Positions 8,750 through 17,847 of a stretch of DNA of 64,000 nucleotides are shown one piece after another. The stretch comes from Desulfomonile tiedjei. Its GTDB lineage: Bacteria > Desulfobacterota > Desulfomonilia > Desulfomonilales > Desulfomonilaceae. The stretch covers positions 1 through 64,000 of the forward strand of contig JACRDG010000066.1 in the NCBI GenBank assembly GCA_016218715.1, in the 5' to 3' direction. The first letter of the stretch is position 1. Every line of letters starts with the position of its first letter. Position numbers and translations under genes: made by a program. The notes below the pieces were generated by a model. The model did no database searches and was not told where the DNA came from. It was given only the letters and a program-made list of their open reading frames with translations.

Positions 8750-9379
8750 TCAATCCGGTGAAATCACTTTAGTCGCGGAAGATAGGGTCTCGATCACCTC
8801 GAACATATTGGTCACCCTCCCCACCTTGAGTTCAGCTTCGAGACCGAAGTGCTGTAAACACGTCCCGCAGGAGAGCAGTTCCACCCCTTTATCCTGGAGC
8901 ACTCCGAGCGCTTCCACGGCAGCCGCGTCCTGCGTGGCCAGCTTCACCCCCGCGTTGATGAAGATCATCCGCCAGGGGTGGGGTTCCACGTCTATGCAGG
9001 TATGCAGGAAGCCGCGCATCAGTTTGGCCCCCAGCTCATCATCCCCTCGACCCATGCAGTCGTTGCCGACATAGACGACAAGCTTGCCAGATCCGCCTGC
9101 ATCCGGCACAGGACACGGCAGGAGCGGCTCCTGGTGCGCGGGAATCGGCTCACCTGCTGTCCTCGTGATCGTGATTTCGCACCCGTCCTGCCGGCTATCG
9201 TCAATCACCACTTCACACCCCTTGTTCCGCGCGAACCTGCTGACGTTTTCCCGGGACGTCTCGTTGTCCACCAGGACACGGAAACGGTTGGCGAGGCCCT
9301 CATCGAGCACCTTCTTGGTTTCGAGGACCGGTTGCGGGCAGGTCAGACCTCGTGCATCGACCGTAAACAGATCGGCCAT
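8750..9379 (-). CDS. yedF: YedF-type sulfurtransferase-like selenium metabolism protein
   Basis: A 209-residue two-domain protein. Residues 1-70 are a TusA/SirA domain (VDARGLTCPQPVLETKKVL, with the conserved CPxP cysteine). Residues about 98-205 are a DsrE-like domain (LVVYVGNDCMGRGDDELGAKLMRGFL; LLSCGTCLQHFGL). This fusion is the family named YedF, linked in other genomes to selenium or sulfur transfer. The second of two adjacent ATG codons (9379) is preferred because AAGGAGA is better spaced from it. No selenium genes (selA, selB, selD) are in the window. Confidence 0.85.
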   Translation of the reverse strand: MADLFTVDARGLTCPQPVLETKKVLDEGLANRFRVLVDNETSRENVSRFARNKGCEVVIDDSRQDGCEITITRTAGEPIPAHQEPLLPCPVPDAGGSGKLVVYVGNDCMGRGDDELGAKLMRGFLHTCIDVEPHPWRMIFINAGVKLATQDAAAVEALGVLQDKGVELLSCGTCLQHFGLEAELKVGRVTNMFEVIETLSSATKVISPD

Positions 9380-9597
9380 CATTCTCTCCTTGCGTGTAAC
9401 CTCCCCCCATCATGATTTCGGGGGACTAAGTCAAGGCATATGAACGGTTACCCCTGCGCGGCCCCGTGGCAGTTGCCGGATTTCGCGAGCGTTTCACCAA
9501 TCCGTCCTGACGGGACGGGCCAAGAAATCCGTGTGCTGAGTGCCCTTTCCGTGTTACCATTTGTGGGCTTGTTTCGGGTAAAGCCTCATCGGACATT

Positions 9598-9614
9598 CCG
9601 ATATCTGATATCGG
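9598..9614. promoter_or_regulatory. 17-bp perfect palindrome upstream of proC (operator candidate)
   Basis: CCGATATC-T-GATATCGG is perfectly symmetrical around 9606. It lies 41 bases before the proC GTG and just upstream of a TATAAC hexamer (9624-9629), so it would overlap or abut the -35 region. This is the expected geometry for a repressor operator. No adjacent regulator gene is seen. Confidence 0.5.
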
Positions 9615-9654
9615 TACTACTTTTATAACATAACACGACGAACAGGAGAACAAC

Positions 9655-10467
9655 GTGGCCGGCATAGCAGTAATCGGTGCAGGAAACATGGGTGCCGCCC
9701 TGATCCGCGGATTGGTCGAATCCGGGAAGACCGCTCCTGAGGCGATCTGCGTCTTTGACGTCGACGAGTCCAAATCGCGAGCCGTCGAAAGCGAGTTGGG
9801 AGTGCGAGTGGCGGCAACGGCAAAGGACGCGCTCGCCGGGGACACGAAGACCCTGGTCCTCGCGGTGAAACCCCAAGTTCTCGGCGGCCTATTGGATGAT
9901 ATTGCCGACGCAGTGCAGCCAGGGCTGATTATCGTTTCCATTGCGGCAGGCATACCGACGGAATTCATCCTGTCGCATCTCAAAGGCCCTGCCAGAGTGA
10001 TCCGGGCCATGCCCAATGCAGCCGCCATGGTGGGGGCAAGCGCCACCGCGATCTGCAAGGGCGGCATCGCGGACGACTCGGACCTGGCCGAGGCGGAGGA
10101 GCTGTTCAGCGCCATCGGCCTTGCGGTACCCGTCCCAGAGAAGATGATGAACGTTGTCACAGCGCTTTCGGGAAGCGGGCCCGGGTACCTGTTCCCGATC
10201 ATGGAGGCGTTCACCGATGGAGCGGTGCTCATGGGTCTGGACCGGGCCACTGCGCGAGCGTTGACGGTACAGACGTTTATCGGCGCAGGCGCCATGGCCA
10301 TCTGCAGCGACGTCGGTTTCAGCGGCTTGAAGGAACTGATCACCTCGCCGGGGGGGACGACGATTGCCGGGTTGCAGGTGCTCGAACGCGGTGGTTTGCG
10401 CGGGATCCTGATGGACGCGGTCGCGGCCGCTACGCGCCGAGCGGAGGAACTGGGCCGCAGGAAGTAA
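9655..10467 (+). CDS. proC: Pyrroline-5-carboxylate reductase
   Basis: A 270-residue ProC, which reduces 1-pyrroline-5-carboxylate to proline with NAD(P)H in the cytoplasm. The N-terminal Rossmann motif is IAVIGAGNMGAALIRGL; further landmarks are VLAVKPQ, IRAMPNAAAMVGASAT, ALSGSGPGYLF and the C-terminal dimer signature ITSPGGTTIAGL. Length is normal. The start is GTG at 9655, preceded by AGGAG at 9643-9647. It is monocistronic: yedF is divergent and a repeat region follows. Confidence 0.95.
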   Translation: MAGIAVIGAGNMGAALIRGLVESGKTAPEAICVFDVDESKSRAVESELGVRVAATAKDALAGDTKTLVLAVKPQVLGGLLDDIADAVQPGLIIVSIAAGIPTEFILSHLKGPARVIRAMPNAAAMVGASATAICKGGIADDSDLAEAEELFSAIGLAVPVPEKMMNVVTALSGSGPGYLFPIMEAFTDGAVLMGLDRATARALTVQTFIGAGAMAICSDVGFSGLKELITSPGGTTIAGLQVLERGGLRGILMDAVAAATRRAEELGRRK

Positions 10468-10804
10468 TTATAGTTCTCTGTCTCTCACCGCTGTGTTCAC
10501 CGGATGGCCGGCAAGATGCCGGCCCCGCTGGGAGCGAACTAAGTGCACGATAGCTCAAATATGGTGACGTATTCTTGGACGCAACCGTAGGATGCGGTGA
10601 CCAATGGGAACCTCATCGTTCAAGGTCTTCTCTCGACTGATGCGGTTCGCTTCGCTCACCACATCCTACGGGACCTTCAAAGCTGATCGTTTGAATGCCA
10701 GATTGCAGGACTCCGGAGGGCCGCTCATTTGCAGCCCTCTGGTAACGCGCCTTTTCCACGCTTCGACCGCGCATTCCCATTTGAATTAGACTCGTTGCCG
10801 TTGT
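10468..10804. repeat. Intergenic repeats downstream of proC
   Basis: 337 bases without a gene. It holds one copy of the window's GGCCGGCAAGATGCCGGCC repeat family (10506-10526) and a long imperfect inverted repeat whose arms are CCGTAGGATGCGGTGA (10585-10600) and TCACCACATCCTACGG (10656-10672 with one extra base). Both are typical of non-autonomous dispersed repeats. Confidence 0.6.
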
Positions 10805-12733
10805 ATGCTCGTGCCCATGGAACGCCAATTCCGATGTCCATCGTGCGGAGCAGCGAACGCGGTCACAAATCCCGGGATCGTGATGCGGATTTGCGACTAC
10901 TGTACGACCGCCATGTACTGGGACAAGGAATCCGTGTTGCGGGCCGGCCTCAAATCCGTAGATCTTCCACCTTCCCAGCGGTTCAAAGTCGGGGCTACGG
11001 GCAAGATCAAGGGAGAATCGTTTCGCGTGCTCGGGCGTCTCTGCTATGCCCACGAAAACGGAGCTTGGGACGAATGGTTCATCGAAATGCAGGACGGGAA
11101 GATCATGTGGCTGACCGAGGACGAAGGCGAACTCTTCCTCGAATCGTCCGTGGCCCTCACCGAGCCTGCACCTCCGTACGGGGAACTTGAACCAGGCATG
11201 CAGGTCAAGCTCGGCGACCGGGTCGGCGTGATCGAAGAACTCGGCGAGGCCCGATGCCTCGGAGGTGTGGGAGAAATTCCGTTTCAGGTAGAAGTCGGGG
11301 AGACGTACCCGTACGCGGACGGTTCCACCCTCGATGGAGCCTCCTCGTTCGGACTGGAGTACGACACCAGGACCGGGCACGTCGAAGCGTACATCGGACG
11401 CATCCTGAACCTCAAGGACGGTCGCGCAGCCCGCGAGGACCGTGAAGCCCCCGCAGAGCGTCTCGGAGAAATCATCCGGTGCACGGCCTGCGGGAAACCA
11501 TACGAAGGCGCGCGGGTCACGACGACGGCCATGGTGGTGTGCGCTGCCTGCGGAACCGGACTGCAACTCGACGAGGCCGAAGCCAAAGCCGTAGGGAAGA
11601 ATTCCGGGAAGGCACCGGTGTTCACCTTACGGATAGGACTCCCCATCACCATCGAGGGGACCCGGTACGAGGTCATGGGCCGCCTTCGTTACGAAGAATT
11701 CGAGGAACACGTCCCTTACACCTCCTTCGAATACGTCCTGTATAACCCCGACTCGGGTTACTTATGGCTCTCCGAATATCGCGGGCACTACACCGTCGGC
11801 CGGGTAACGCATTCGCGGGTCGACGTACCTGCCGGAGCTGCCGCTCGAACCAAGATCCGCGTCGGGCCGGAGGTGTTCCAGGTTTACGAGCGCGGACAGG
11901 TCACCCTGAAGTGGGTGGACGGAGCACTCCCGTGGATTGCCAAAGTTGGGGAAAAGACTGTCTACACCCACATGGTGAAGCCCCCTGAGTACGTGGATCA
12001 GGAGATTACCGGCCCGGAGCTGGAGTTTTTCCGCGGTCGTTACCTTGGGCAGGACGAGTTGGCCGCGGGATTGTCCGAGAAGATCGCTCTTCCAAGGCCC
12101 AGCGGGGTCGACTCGTGCCAGCCGTATGAGACCCCCGCTTGGCGAGCCGGATTCGGCAAGATCGCGCTCGCCTTCCTGGCGCTCAACCTGGTCCTACTCT
12201 TCTTCAGCCTGGCCGCGGAAAAGAAGACTCCGATTCTGCAAGAGACGATATCGGCCCAGCAGTATTCCAAAGAATATCTGACACAGCCGTTTACCCTGGC
12301 GAAGGACGGGACGATCCTGCGCCTTAAAGGTTCCGCTCCCGTGGACAATTCCTGGTTGTCAATCGGCTTTGCGGTGGTGGACGCGCAGGACCGGGTGGTT
12401 ACGGAATCCTCCGGAGAGACCGCTTATTATTACGGCTCGGATTCGGAAGGCACGTGGACGGAAGGTTCGCGATCGTTCAAGTCGTACTTCAGAATCCCTC
12501 GGGCCGGCACGTATCGATTGCTTATTTACGGGCAAGGGGGCAGTGGGACCACGGGCCCGGCGAAAAACGAGCCGCTTCAGGTCAAGCTTACCGCGGGCCA
12601 CACCCTTTCCTGGTACTTTGCGGTATCCACCATCGTTTGCGGCCTCGTGGCCCTCATCGATCCCCTTGGGAAATACCTTTTCGAGTCGAGACGGTGGGCC
12701 GCGGTTACCGGCGATGGAGATAGCGATGATTGA
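10805..12733 (+). CDS. DUF4178 membrane protein with two zinc ribbons
   Basis: A 642-residue protein. It starts with a zinc ribbon (FRCPSCGAAN...ICDYC, residues 8-35), followed by a DUF4178 beta-rich domain (about 55-205), a second zinc ribbon (IIRCTACGKPYE...VVCAACG, about 222-255), and a second DUF4178 copy (about 270-400). A transmembrane helix lies near 451-468 (IALAFLALNLVLLFFSLA), then an extracytoplasmic beta-rich part and a last transmembrane helix near 603-625. An alternative start is the ATG at 10817 (MERQF); neither has a clear ribosome-binding site. It heads a set with a small secreted protein, DUF350 and an aminopropyltransferase; this association recurs in other bacteria, function unresolved. 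Confidence 0.8.
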   Translation: MLVPMERQFRCPSCGAANAVTNPGIVMRICDYCTTAMYWDKESVLRAGLKSVDLPPSQRFKVGATGKIKGESFRVLGRLCYAHENGAWDEWFIEMQDGKIMWLTEDEGELFLESSVALTEPAPPYGELEPGMQVKLGDRVGVIEELGEARCLGGVGEIPFQVEVGETYPYADGSTLDGASSFGLEYDTRTGHVEAYIGRILNLKDGRAAREDREAPAERLGEIIRCTACGKPYEGARVTTTAMVVCAACGTGLQLDEAEAKAVGKNSGKAPVFTLRIGLPITIEGTRYEVMGRLRYEEFEEHVPYTSFEYVLYNPDSGYLWLSEYRGHYTVGRVTHSRVDVPAGAAARTKIRVGPEVFQVYERGQVTLKWVDGALPWIAKVGEKTVYTHMVKPPEYVDQEITGPELEFFRGRYLGQDELAAGLSEKIALPRPSGVDSCQPYETPAWRAGFGKIALAFLALNLVLLFFSLAAEKKTPILQETISAQQYSKEYLTQPFTLAKDGTILRLKGSAPVDNSWLSIGFAVVDAQDRVVTESSGETAYYYGSDSEGTWTEGSRSFKSYFRIPRAGTYRLLIYGQGGSGTTGPAKNEPLQVKLTAGHTLSWYFAVSTIVCGLVALIDPLGKYLFESRRWAAVTGDGDSDD

Positions 12734-12865
12734 GACCGACGCGCTGCCACGAGGACGAAGGTGCAGTCACGCCGTCAGCGTCGCTTCTCGGGCAGTGGCA
12801 GACGGCTTGCGGAAACCTTCTTGCTGCTCGACCGTGAGCAGCGGTGAACGCAACAAGGAGTCCAG

Positions 12866-13084
12866 GTGAAGAAGCTCTTTCCCAAGGTCGTGCTCGGAAC
12901 GTTGCTTCTGGGCCTTACCGCTGGAGCCTATGGCGCCTGTTTCAACGGCTGGTTTCTCCCTGAACCACTCAAGCAGCCGGTGAGCCTGAGGGACGGCTCC
13001 CCCAGGGTTGGTCACCACGGCCTTGGCTACTTTTTTCTCGGAGGGCGTTCGCACTACGGCGGAGGGTACCGCGGTGGGAAATGA
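12866..13084 (+). CDS. Small secreted Gly/Tyr-rich-tail protein
   Basis: A 72-residue protein that begins at GTG 12866 with AAGGAG six bases before it. Residues 1-23 form a Sec signal peptide (KKLFPKVVLGTLLLGLTAGAYG-A). The mature protein is only about 50 residues and ends in SHYGGGYRGGK. No family recognised. Its place between the DUF4178 and DUF350 genes, on the same strand with short gaps (132 and 64 bases), suggests it belongs to that unit. Confidence 0.6.
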   Translation: MKKLFPKVVLGTLLLGLTAGAYGACFNGWFLPEPLKQPVSLRDGSPRVGHHGLGYFFLGGRSHYGGGYRGGK

Positions 13085-13148
13085 AACCTGACACTGATTC
13101 GCTTTCAAATAAGTTCCGGGCGCGCTTTCATTTTCGGAGGAATAGGAC

Positions 13149-13373
13149 ATGGAAAATCTCGGCTACCATCTGAACCCCACCGCGATTCTGAGCACGGTCG
13201 TGTATGCGGTCATTGGCCTCGTGGTCTTCGCCGTGGCCATGTTTATCATGCAGCAGGTTTCGCCCTTTTCGATTCGCAAAGAGATCGAGCAGGACCAGAA
13301 CACGGCTCTGGCAATCATCATAGGGTCAATCTTCGTTGCTCTGGCCATCATTATTCAGGCGGCGATGCGTTAG
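13149..13373 (+). CDS. DUF350 (YjfL-like) membrane protein
   Basis: A 74-residue inner-membrane protein with two hydrophobic helices (about 13-35 and 50-72) joined by a charged loop (SIRKEIEQDQN). This is a single DUF350 unit; E. coli YjfL has a duplicated version. GGAGG at 13136-13140 precedes the ATG. The gene lies between the small secreted protein and the membrane aminopropyltransferase, an arrangement found repeatedly with DUF4178, which supports a shared membrane or polyamine-related function. Confidence 0.82.
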   Translation: MENLGYHLNPTAILSTVVYAVIGLVVFAVAMFIMQQVSPFSIRKEIEQDQNTALAIIIGSIFVALAIIIQAAMR

Positions 13374-13470
13374 GGAACCGGGAGTTCCGCGCGGTCCCCA
13401 GGTTAGCGTCGTGCGGTGACGCGGACGCGTTGTTCGCCGTCGGTTTTACCAGAGCGATATTGAGTTGCGC

Positions 13471-15039
13471 ATGACGGCCGATCAGCCACTCATGAAAGAG
13501 CGCCTTCCGGGGATATTCCTGCTCGCAGCCGTATTCGTGATAGCGGTCTGCGGTCTCATCTACGAACTTCTTGCCGCGTCCCTCTCCAGTTATCTGTTGG
13601 GTGCATCGGTCACCCATTTCTCCATTGTGATCGGTGTGTTTCTCACGGCTATGGGTCTCGGCTCATACCTCACCCGCTTTGTCGAAAAAGACCTCCCCGA
13701 CATCTTCATAGGGGTGCAGATCGGTATCGGCCTTGCGGGAGGACTTTCAGCAGCGATCCTCCTGCTGACTTTTTCGGTCCTGCAGACCTATCTCCCGGTT
13801 CTGGTGGCCGTGCTGACCGTCACGGGAACGCTCGTGGGGATGGAGATCCCGATCCTCATACGGATTCTGCGCACCCAGGAAGCTCTGAGGCTTACCGTCT
13901 CCAACGTGCTTGCCCTGGATTACCTCGGTGCGCTGTTGGCATCGTGCGCTTTTCCCCTGGTTCTGGTTCCCTATCTCGGTTTTCTCAGAACATCTTTTGT
14001 TTTCGGGCTGATAAACGTTGGCGTCGCGGGGATCGGGCTGCGAGTCCTGACTCCACTCCTGCGGAAAAAGCGCCTTCTTTCGATCCTCGCCATCGCGTGC
14101 GCGGCGCTTCTCGCTGTGGGGCTGGCGGTTTCCGGCCTCTTCACGTCCGTCATGGAGCAGATTCTCTATCAGGACGAGATCCTCCTCGCCCGACAGACCC
14201 CCTACCAGCGGCTGGTCGTGACGAAATGGCATCAGGACCTCCGGTTGTTCATAGACGGAGCGCTTCAGTTTTCCTCCGTGGATGAGCATCGGTACCACGA
14301 GGCGCTCGTGCATCCTGCCATGGCCGCGTCACCGGCGGCCAAACGGGTGCTGATCCTTGGAGGCGGGGACGGCATGGCAGCTCGGGAGGTCCTCAAGTAT
14401 CGGCAAATCGAGCGGATCGACCTCGTGGACCTGGACCGAGAGATGGTCGAGCTGTTCCGTGACCGCCCCATGCTTGCCGGCCTGTCGGGAGGTGCGCTAT
14501 CCGATCCCAGAGTGACCGTCCATGTAGCGGATGCAGGAAAGTTTCTCGAACTGTCCGCCGATGTATGGGACCTGATCGTTATCGACCTCCCCGACCCGAA
14601 CAACCTGTCGTTGGCCCGGTTGTACACTACGAGTTTCTACAAACTCGTCTCTCTGCACCTCAGCACCCACGGGATCGCCGTAACCCAGGCCACCAGCCCC
14701 TTCTATGCGCCTGAAGCATTCTGGTGCGTGGTGAAAACCTGGGAAAGCACCCCCATCGGACCGGAAGGAGACCGCGGCTTGCACGTCTATCCGTACCATG
14801 TGCACGTCCCGTCTTTCGGTGACTGGGGTTTTGTGATGGTCGCCCGTAACGCTATCGACCCGAAACGGCTGAAGCTTGGCAGGGGCATCTCGCTGAAATT
14901 CCTGACCGATGACCTGCTCCCTACGCTCTTTGTGTTTCCGCAGGACAGCCTGCCTCCGCCCGGAATCGAGGCCAACCGACTCGACACCCAGATCGTCACC
15001 ACCTATTACCGCAGAGCCTGGCGACGCTTCGGACCATGA
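13471..15039 (+). CDS. Membrane-embedded polyamine aminopropyltransferase (spermidine synthase family)
   Basis: A 522-residue protein with an N-terminal half of about seven transmembrane helices (residues 10-235) and a C-terminal spermidine-synthase-like methyltransferase fold. The SAM-type loop LILGGGDGMAAREVLKY is at about 290-306, DLVDLDREM follows, and the catalytic-loop motif VIDLPDPNN is near 370. Soluble spermidine synthases transfer the aminopropyl group of decarboxylated SAM to putrescine; whether this membrane form does so is not established. ATG 13471 is taken; a TTG at 13465 is also in frame. It ends the DUF4178-DUF350 cluster. Confidence 0.85.
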   Translation: MTADQPLMKERLPGIFLLAAVFVIAVCGLIYELLAASLSSYLLGASVTHFSIVIGVFLTAMGLGSYLTRFVEKDLPDIFIGVQIGIGLAGGLSAAILLLTFSVLQTYLPVLVAVLTVTGTLVGMEIPILIRILRTQEALRLTVSNVLALDYLGALLASCAFPLVLVPYLGFLRTSFVFGLINVGVAGIGLRVLTPLLRKKRLLSILAIACAALLAVGLAVSGLFTSVMEQILYQDEILLARQTPYQRLVVTKWHQDLRLFIDGALQFSSVDEHRYHEALVHPAMAASPAAKRVLILGGGDGMAAREVLKYRQIERIDLVDLDREMVELFRDRPMLAGLSGGALSDPRVTVHVADAGKFLELSADVWDLIVIDLPDPNNLSLARLYTTSFYKLVSLHLSTHGIAVTQATSPFYAPEAFWCVVKTWESTPIGPEGDRGLHVYPYHVHVPSFGDWGFVMVARNAIDPKRLKLGRGISLKFLTDDLLPTLFVFPQDSLPPPGIEANRLDTQIVTTYYRRAWRRFGP

Positions 15040-15521
15040 GGCCAGCCCGACAAATGGATCGGCGGATGGACCGCCACCTCGCACGCGCCAGTCATAGAGA
15101 GGAGAGGCTGTCCCGCTCGAAACTAAGTACACCATTTCATAAATACAGTCGCGGATTTTAGGTTTGTTGGTGGGGCCGGCATCTTGCCTGTCACTTCTTA
15201 ATGGACCGGCAAGATGCCGGCCCCACTGAACAGCCAAGAGTAGAGCCTCCAAGCGAGACCGTATTCATGAAAACGAGTACAAAGGAGTAGCCTCGTGGAC
15301 GGCCATCGCTCTTCGCGCGAGAGAGCGCCGCGATTCTTGCCGGCCAGTTCACCATGGTGAATCATGATTGTGGCACTGCGGTCACGGAAAATGGAGCGCG
15401 GAAGGACACCGAGCTGGACCTTGGCGCGATACACCACTGTCCCTGACTATGTTTTGGCCCGCGGTAGCCTTGACTTCCTGCCGTGTACGACCTATGCTGA
15501 GTACGCAATTCGTGCCGAGTA
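15040..15521. repeat. Intergenic region with an inverted copy pair of the dispersed repeat
   Basis: 482 bases without a gene. GTGGGGCCGGCATCTTGCC (15170-15188) and its inverse GGCAAGATGCCGGCCCCAC (15208-15226) form a long hairpin around an 18-base loop. The flank 15149-15170 resembles that at 22417-22471, suggesting a longer mobile unit. The remainder shows nothing I can name. Confidence 0.65.
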
Positions 15522-16784
15522 ATGAATCCGGAGACAGAGATGGCTGAACAAGAAACAAAGGCGAGAAAAACCATCGCCGCTACCGCGCACATGAAAAAAC
15601 TGATGGCCGACCACTTCCTGGGCCTCGATAGAGCCAAGAAGGAAAAGACCCCGAAGGTGGCCTGGTGTACGTCTGTCGGGCCCGCGGAGCTTCTGCGTGC
15701 TCTGGGCTTTGCAGTCTACTTCCCGGAGAATCACGGCGCACTTCTGGGCGCCACGCGTTTGGCCACCGACTTCATCCCCGCGGCCAATGCGATCGGATAC
15801 TCACCGGACATCTGCTCGTACCTCACCTCGGATGTGGGAGCATACCTCAAGGGTGTCACCCCACTCACCAAGGCGTACGGCATCGAGTCCATTCCTCGGG
15901 CGGATGTCCTCGTGTTCAACACCAATCAGTGCCGGGACGTCCAGGACTGGTTCTCGTTCTACGCCCGGGAGTGGAACGTCCCTATCGTTGGGATTCACTC
16001 CCACCGCAATCTGGGAGCTGTCGAACAGCACCACGTCGCTGACATCGTGGCCCAGATGAAGGCCATGATCCCCACCCTGGAACAGGTTTCCGGCAACCGG
16101 TTCGATATCGACCGTCTGCGCGAAGTGGTTGGCCTCTCCTTGGAATGCACGAAGCTCTGGCGCCAGGTTCTCGAATGCGGGGCAGCACGACCGGCTCCCC
16201 TGACGTTCTTTGATACAACGATTCATATGGCCCCGGCCGTGGTGCTCAGAGGGTTGCCCGAAGCGGTCGATTATTACAAGCTCCTGCTGAAGGAACTCCA
16301 CGAACGCATCGAGAATAAGGTCGCAGCGATCGACGGCGAGAGACACAGACTCTACTGGGACGGCATGCCGGTCTGGGGCAAGCTTCGGGATCTCAGCGGC
16401 CTGTTTTCGTCGCTGAAAAGCACGATAGTGGCATCGACGTACTGCAATAGCTGGATCTTTGACGCGTTCGATCCGTCACAACCCTTCGAGTCCATGGCGC
16501 AGGCATACACGGAACTGTTCATCGTGCGGGATGAATCGTACAAAGAGGCGTACATGGACGCGTGGATCGAGGACTTCGCCGTGGACGGCGTGATCTTTCA
16601 CGATGCAAGGACGTGCCCGAACAACTCCAACAGCCGGTACTGCATGCCGCAGAGAATGGCCGGGCGGCTGAGCGTTCCCACGCTCGTGATCAACGGAGAC
16701 CTCAACGACCTGCGGTGCTACTCCGAAGAACAGACCAAAACCAACATCGAGGCGTTCATCGAACAACTCGACGAGAAGCGATAG
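15522..16784 (+). CDS. 2-hydroxyacyl-CoA dehydratase/benzoyl-CoA reductase-like protein, probable double-cubane cluster protein
   Basis: A 420-residue member of the HgdB/BcrB/FldC superfamily, iron-sulfur proteins that do low-potential reductions. Candidate ligands include C49 (AWCTSVGPAE), C98 (DICSYLTS), C137 (NQCRDVQDW), C308 (TYCNSW), C365 and C374 (CPNNSNSRYC). Classical dehydratases and benzoyl-CoA reductases need two different subunits; only one is encoded here, directly followed by its ATP-dependent activator. That gene pair matches the YjiM/YjiL-type double-cubane cluster protein and reductase family. The physiological substrate of that family is unknown. The ATG at 15522 or 15540 may be the start. 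Confidence 0.78.
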   Translation: MNPETEMAEQETKARKTIAATAHMKKLMADHFLGLDRAKKEKTPKVAWCTSVGPAELLRALGFAVYFPENHGALLGATRLATDFIPAANAIGYSPDICSYLTSDVGAYLKGVTPLTKAYGIESIPRADVLVFNTNQCRDVQDWFSFYAREWNVPIVGIHSHRNLGAVEQHHVADIVAQMKAMIPTLEQVSGNRFDIDRLREVVGLSLECTKLWRQVLECGAARPAPLTFFDTTIHMAPAVVLRGLPEAVDYYKLLLKELHERIENKVAAIDGERHRLYWDGMPVWGKLRDLSGLFSSLKSTIVASTYCNSWIFDAFDPSQPFESMAQAYTELFIVRDESYKEAYMDAWIEDFAVDGVIFHDARTCPNNSNSRYCMPQRMAGRLSVPTLVINGDLNDLRCYSEEQTKTNIEAFIEQLDEKR

Positions 16785-16915
16785 AAGCGTTTTCACAACC
16801 CATGAGTCTGGTGAAGGATAGTCGAGGAGGGTCACTGTGCAGAAAGACCCTTCCCGGAAAAATCCCAAAAGACTCCTAATATTTGCAAGCGCTTCCCGTT
16901 CGCTGCAAGAGCCCA

Positions 16916-17704
16916 ATGAGCCACAGAATCGCCGGTGGAGTCGACGTCGGCTCCTGCACCACCAAAGCCGTTATTGTCGATGCTGAGGGCCGCATCCTGG
17001 CCGACAGCGTCCTCTATTCCGGGACCGATTTCTCCGTCGCGGCCACGGACGCGTGGAATGATTGCTTGAGCAAGGCAGGGCTCGCTCCCCAACAGGTCGA
17101 GAACGTCGTATCAACCGGGTACGGCCGAAAGAGCGTTCCCTTTGCCCGTTCCAGCTTGACGGAGATCTCGTGCCACGGCCGCGGATGCCTCCATTTCTTC
17201 GAGGGGCCGATTACCATCGTGGACATCGGGGGCCAGGACAACAAAATCATCAAGCTCGACGCGGCGGGGCAGCGGGTCAGTTTCAAGATGAACAGGAAAT
17301 GCGCGGCCGGGACCGGAGCGTTCCTCGAAGAGATGGCGCTGCGCCTGAGACTGCCGCTGGAAGATCTGGACGGGCTCGCACGCACAGCCGACGGCGAGGT
17401 CGCGCTGGGGAGCTATTGCACGGTGTTTTCCGCGACAGAGGTCCTCGAAAAGATCAAGGCAGGACACCCGGTGGACCGGATCGTGCGAGGGCTCTTTCAC
17501 TCCGTGGTCAAACGCATTCTCGAAATGGACACGCTCACCGACAGAGTCATCCTGACCGGCGGGGTCATCGAGCACAACCCGTTCCTTGCGGAACTCATCA
17601 AACAGCACACCAGCCTGCCGGTACTGATCCCCCCTCACCCGCAGATTACCGGAGCGCTCGGCGCAGCGTTGTACGCTCGCGACGGCGTGCACGCGTCATA
17701 CTGA
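16916..17704 (+). CDS. ATP-dependent activator of the 2-hydroxyacyl-CoA dehydratase-like protein
   Basis: A 262-residue ASKHA-fold ATPase. Diagnostic segments are AGGVDVGSCTTKAVIVDAEG (phosphate 1), VSTGYGRKSVPFA, ITIVDIGGQDNKIIKLD, MNRKCAAGTGAFLEEMA and GSYCTVFSATEVL; the cysteines in the last two bind the bridging [4Fe-4S] cluster of the homodimer. The C-terminus has ILTGGVIEHNPFL and GALGAALYA. It drives single electrons into its partner with ATP hydrolysis. It follows the partner gene by 131 bases. ATG 16916 is used because upstream sequence is unlike protein and family similarity starts there. Confidence 0.88.
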   Translation: MSHRIAGGVDVGSCTTKAVIVDAEGRILADSVLYSGTDFSVAATDAWNDCLSKAGLAPQQVENVVSTGYGRKSVPFARSSLTEISCHGRGCLHFFEGPITIVDIGGQDNKIIKLDAAGQRVSFKMNRKCAAGTGAFLEEMALRLRLPLEDLDGLARTADGEVALGSYCTVFSATEVLEKIKAGHPVDRIVRGLFHSVVKRILEMDTLTDRVILTGGVIEHNPFLAELIKQHTSLPVLIPPHPQITGALGAALYARDGVHASY

Positions 17705-17760
17705 GTACGGCGTTTCTCAAACAGGGTGTCTTGCCCGGGGTCCCGGTCCTGGGCTGTTCG

Positions 17761-17783
17761 GTGGGGCCGGCATCTTGCCGGTC
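17761..17783. repeat. Dispersed palindromic repeat, half copy
   Basis: GTGGGGCCGGCATCTTGCCG with GTC following matches the left arm of the repeat at 15170. It lies between the convergent activator and DUF4019 genes. The preceding bases (CTGTTCG) correspond to the inverse of the flank seen at 15226 and 51400. Confidence 0.6.
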
Positions 17784-17847
17784 ACGCTCCCAGCTGCACT
17801 CGCCTTCACTGACGGTATTCCGACGATCTAAGCCAGGCCGCTTGCGC

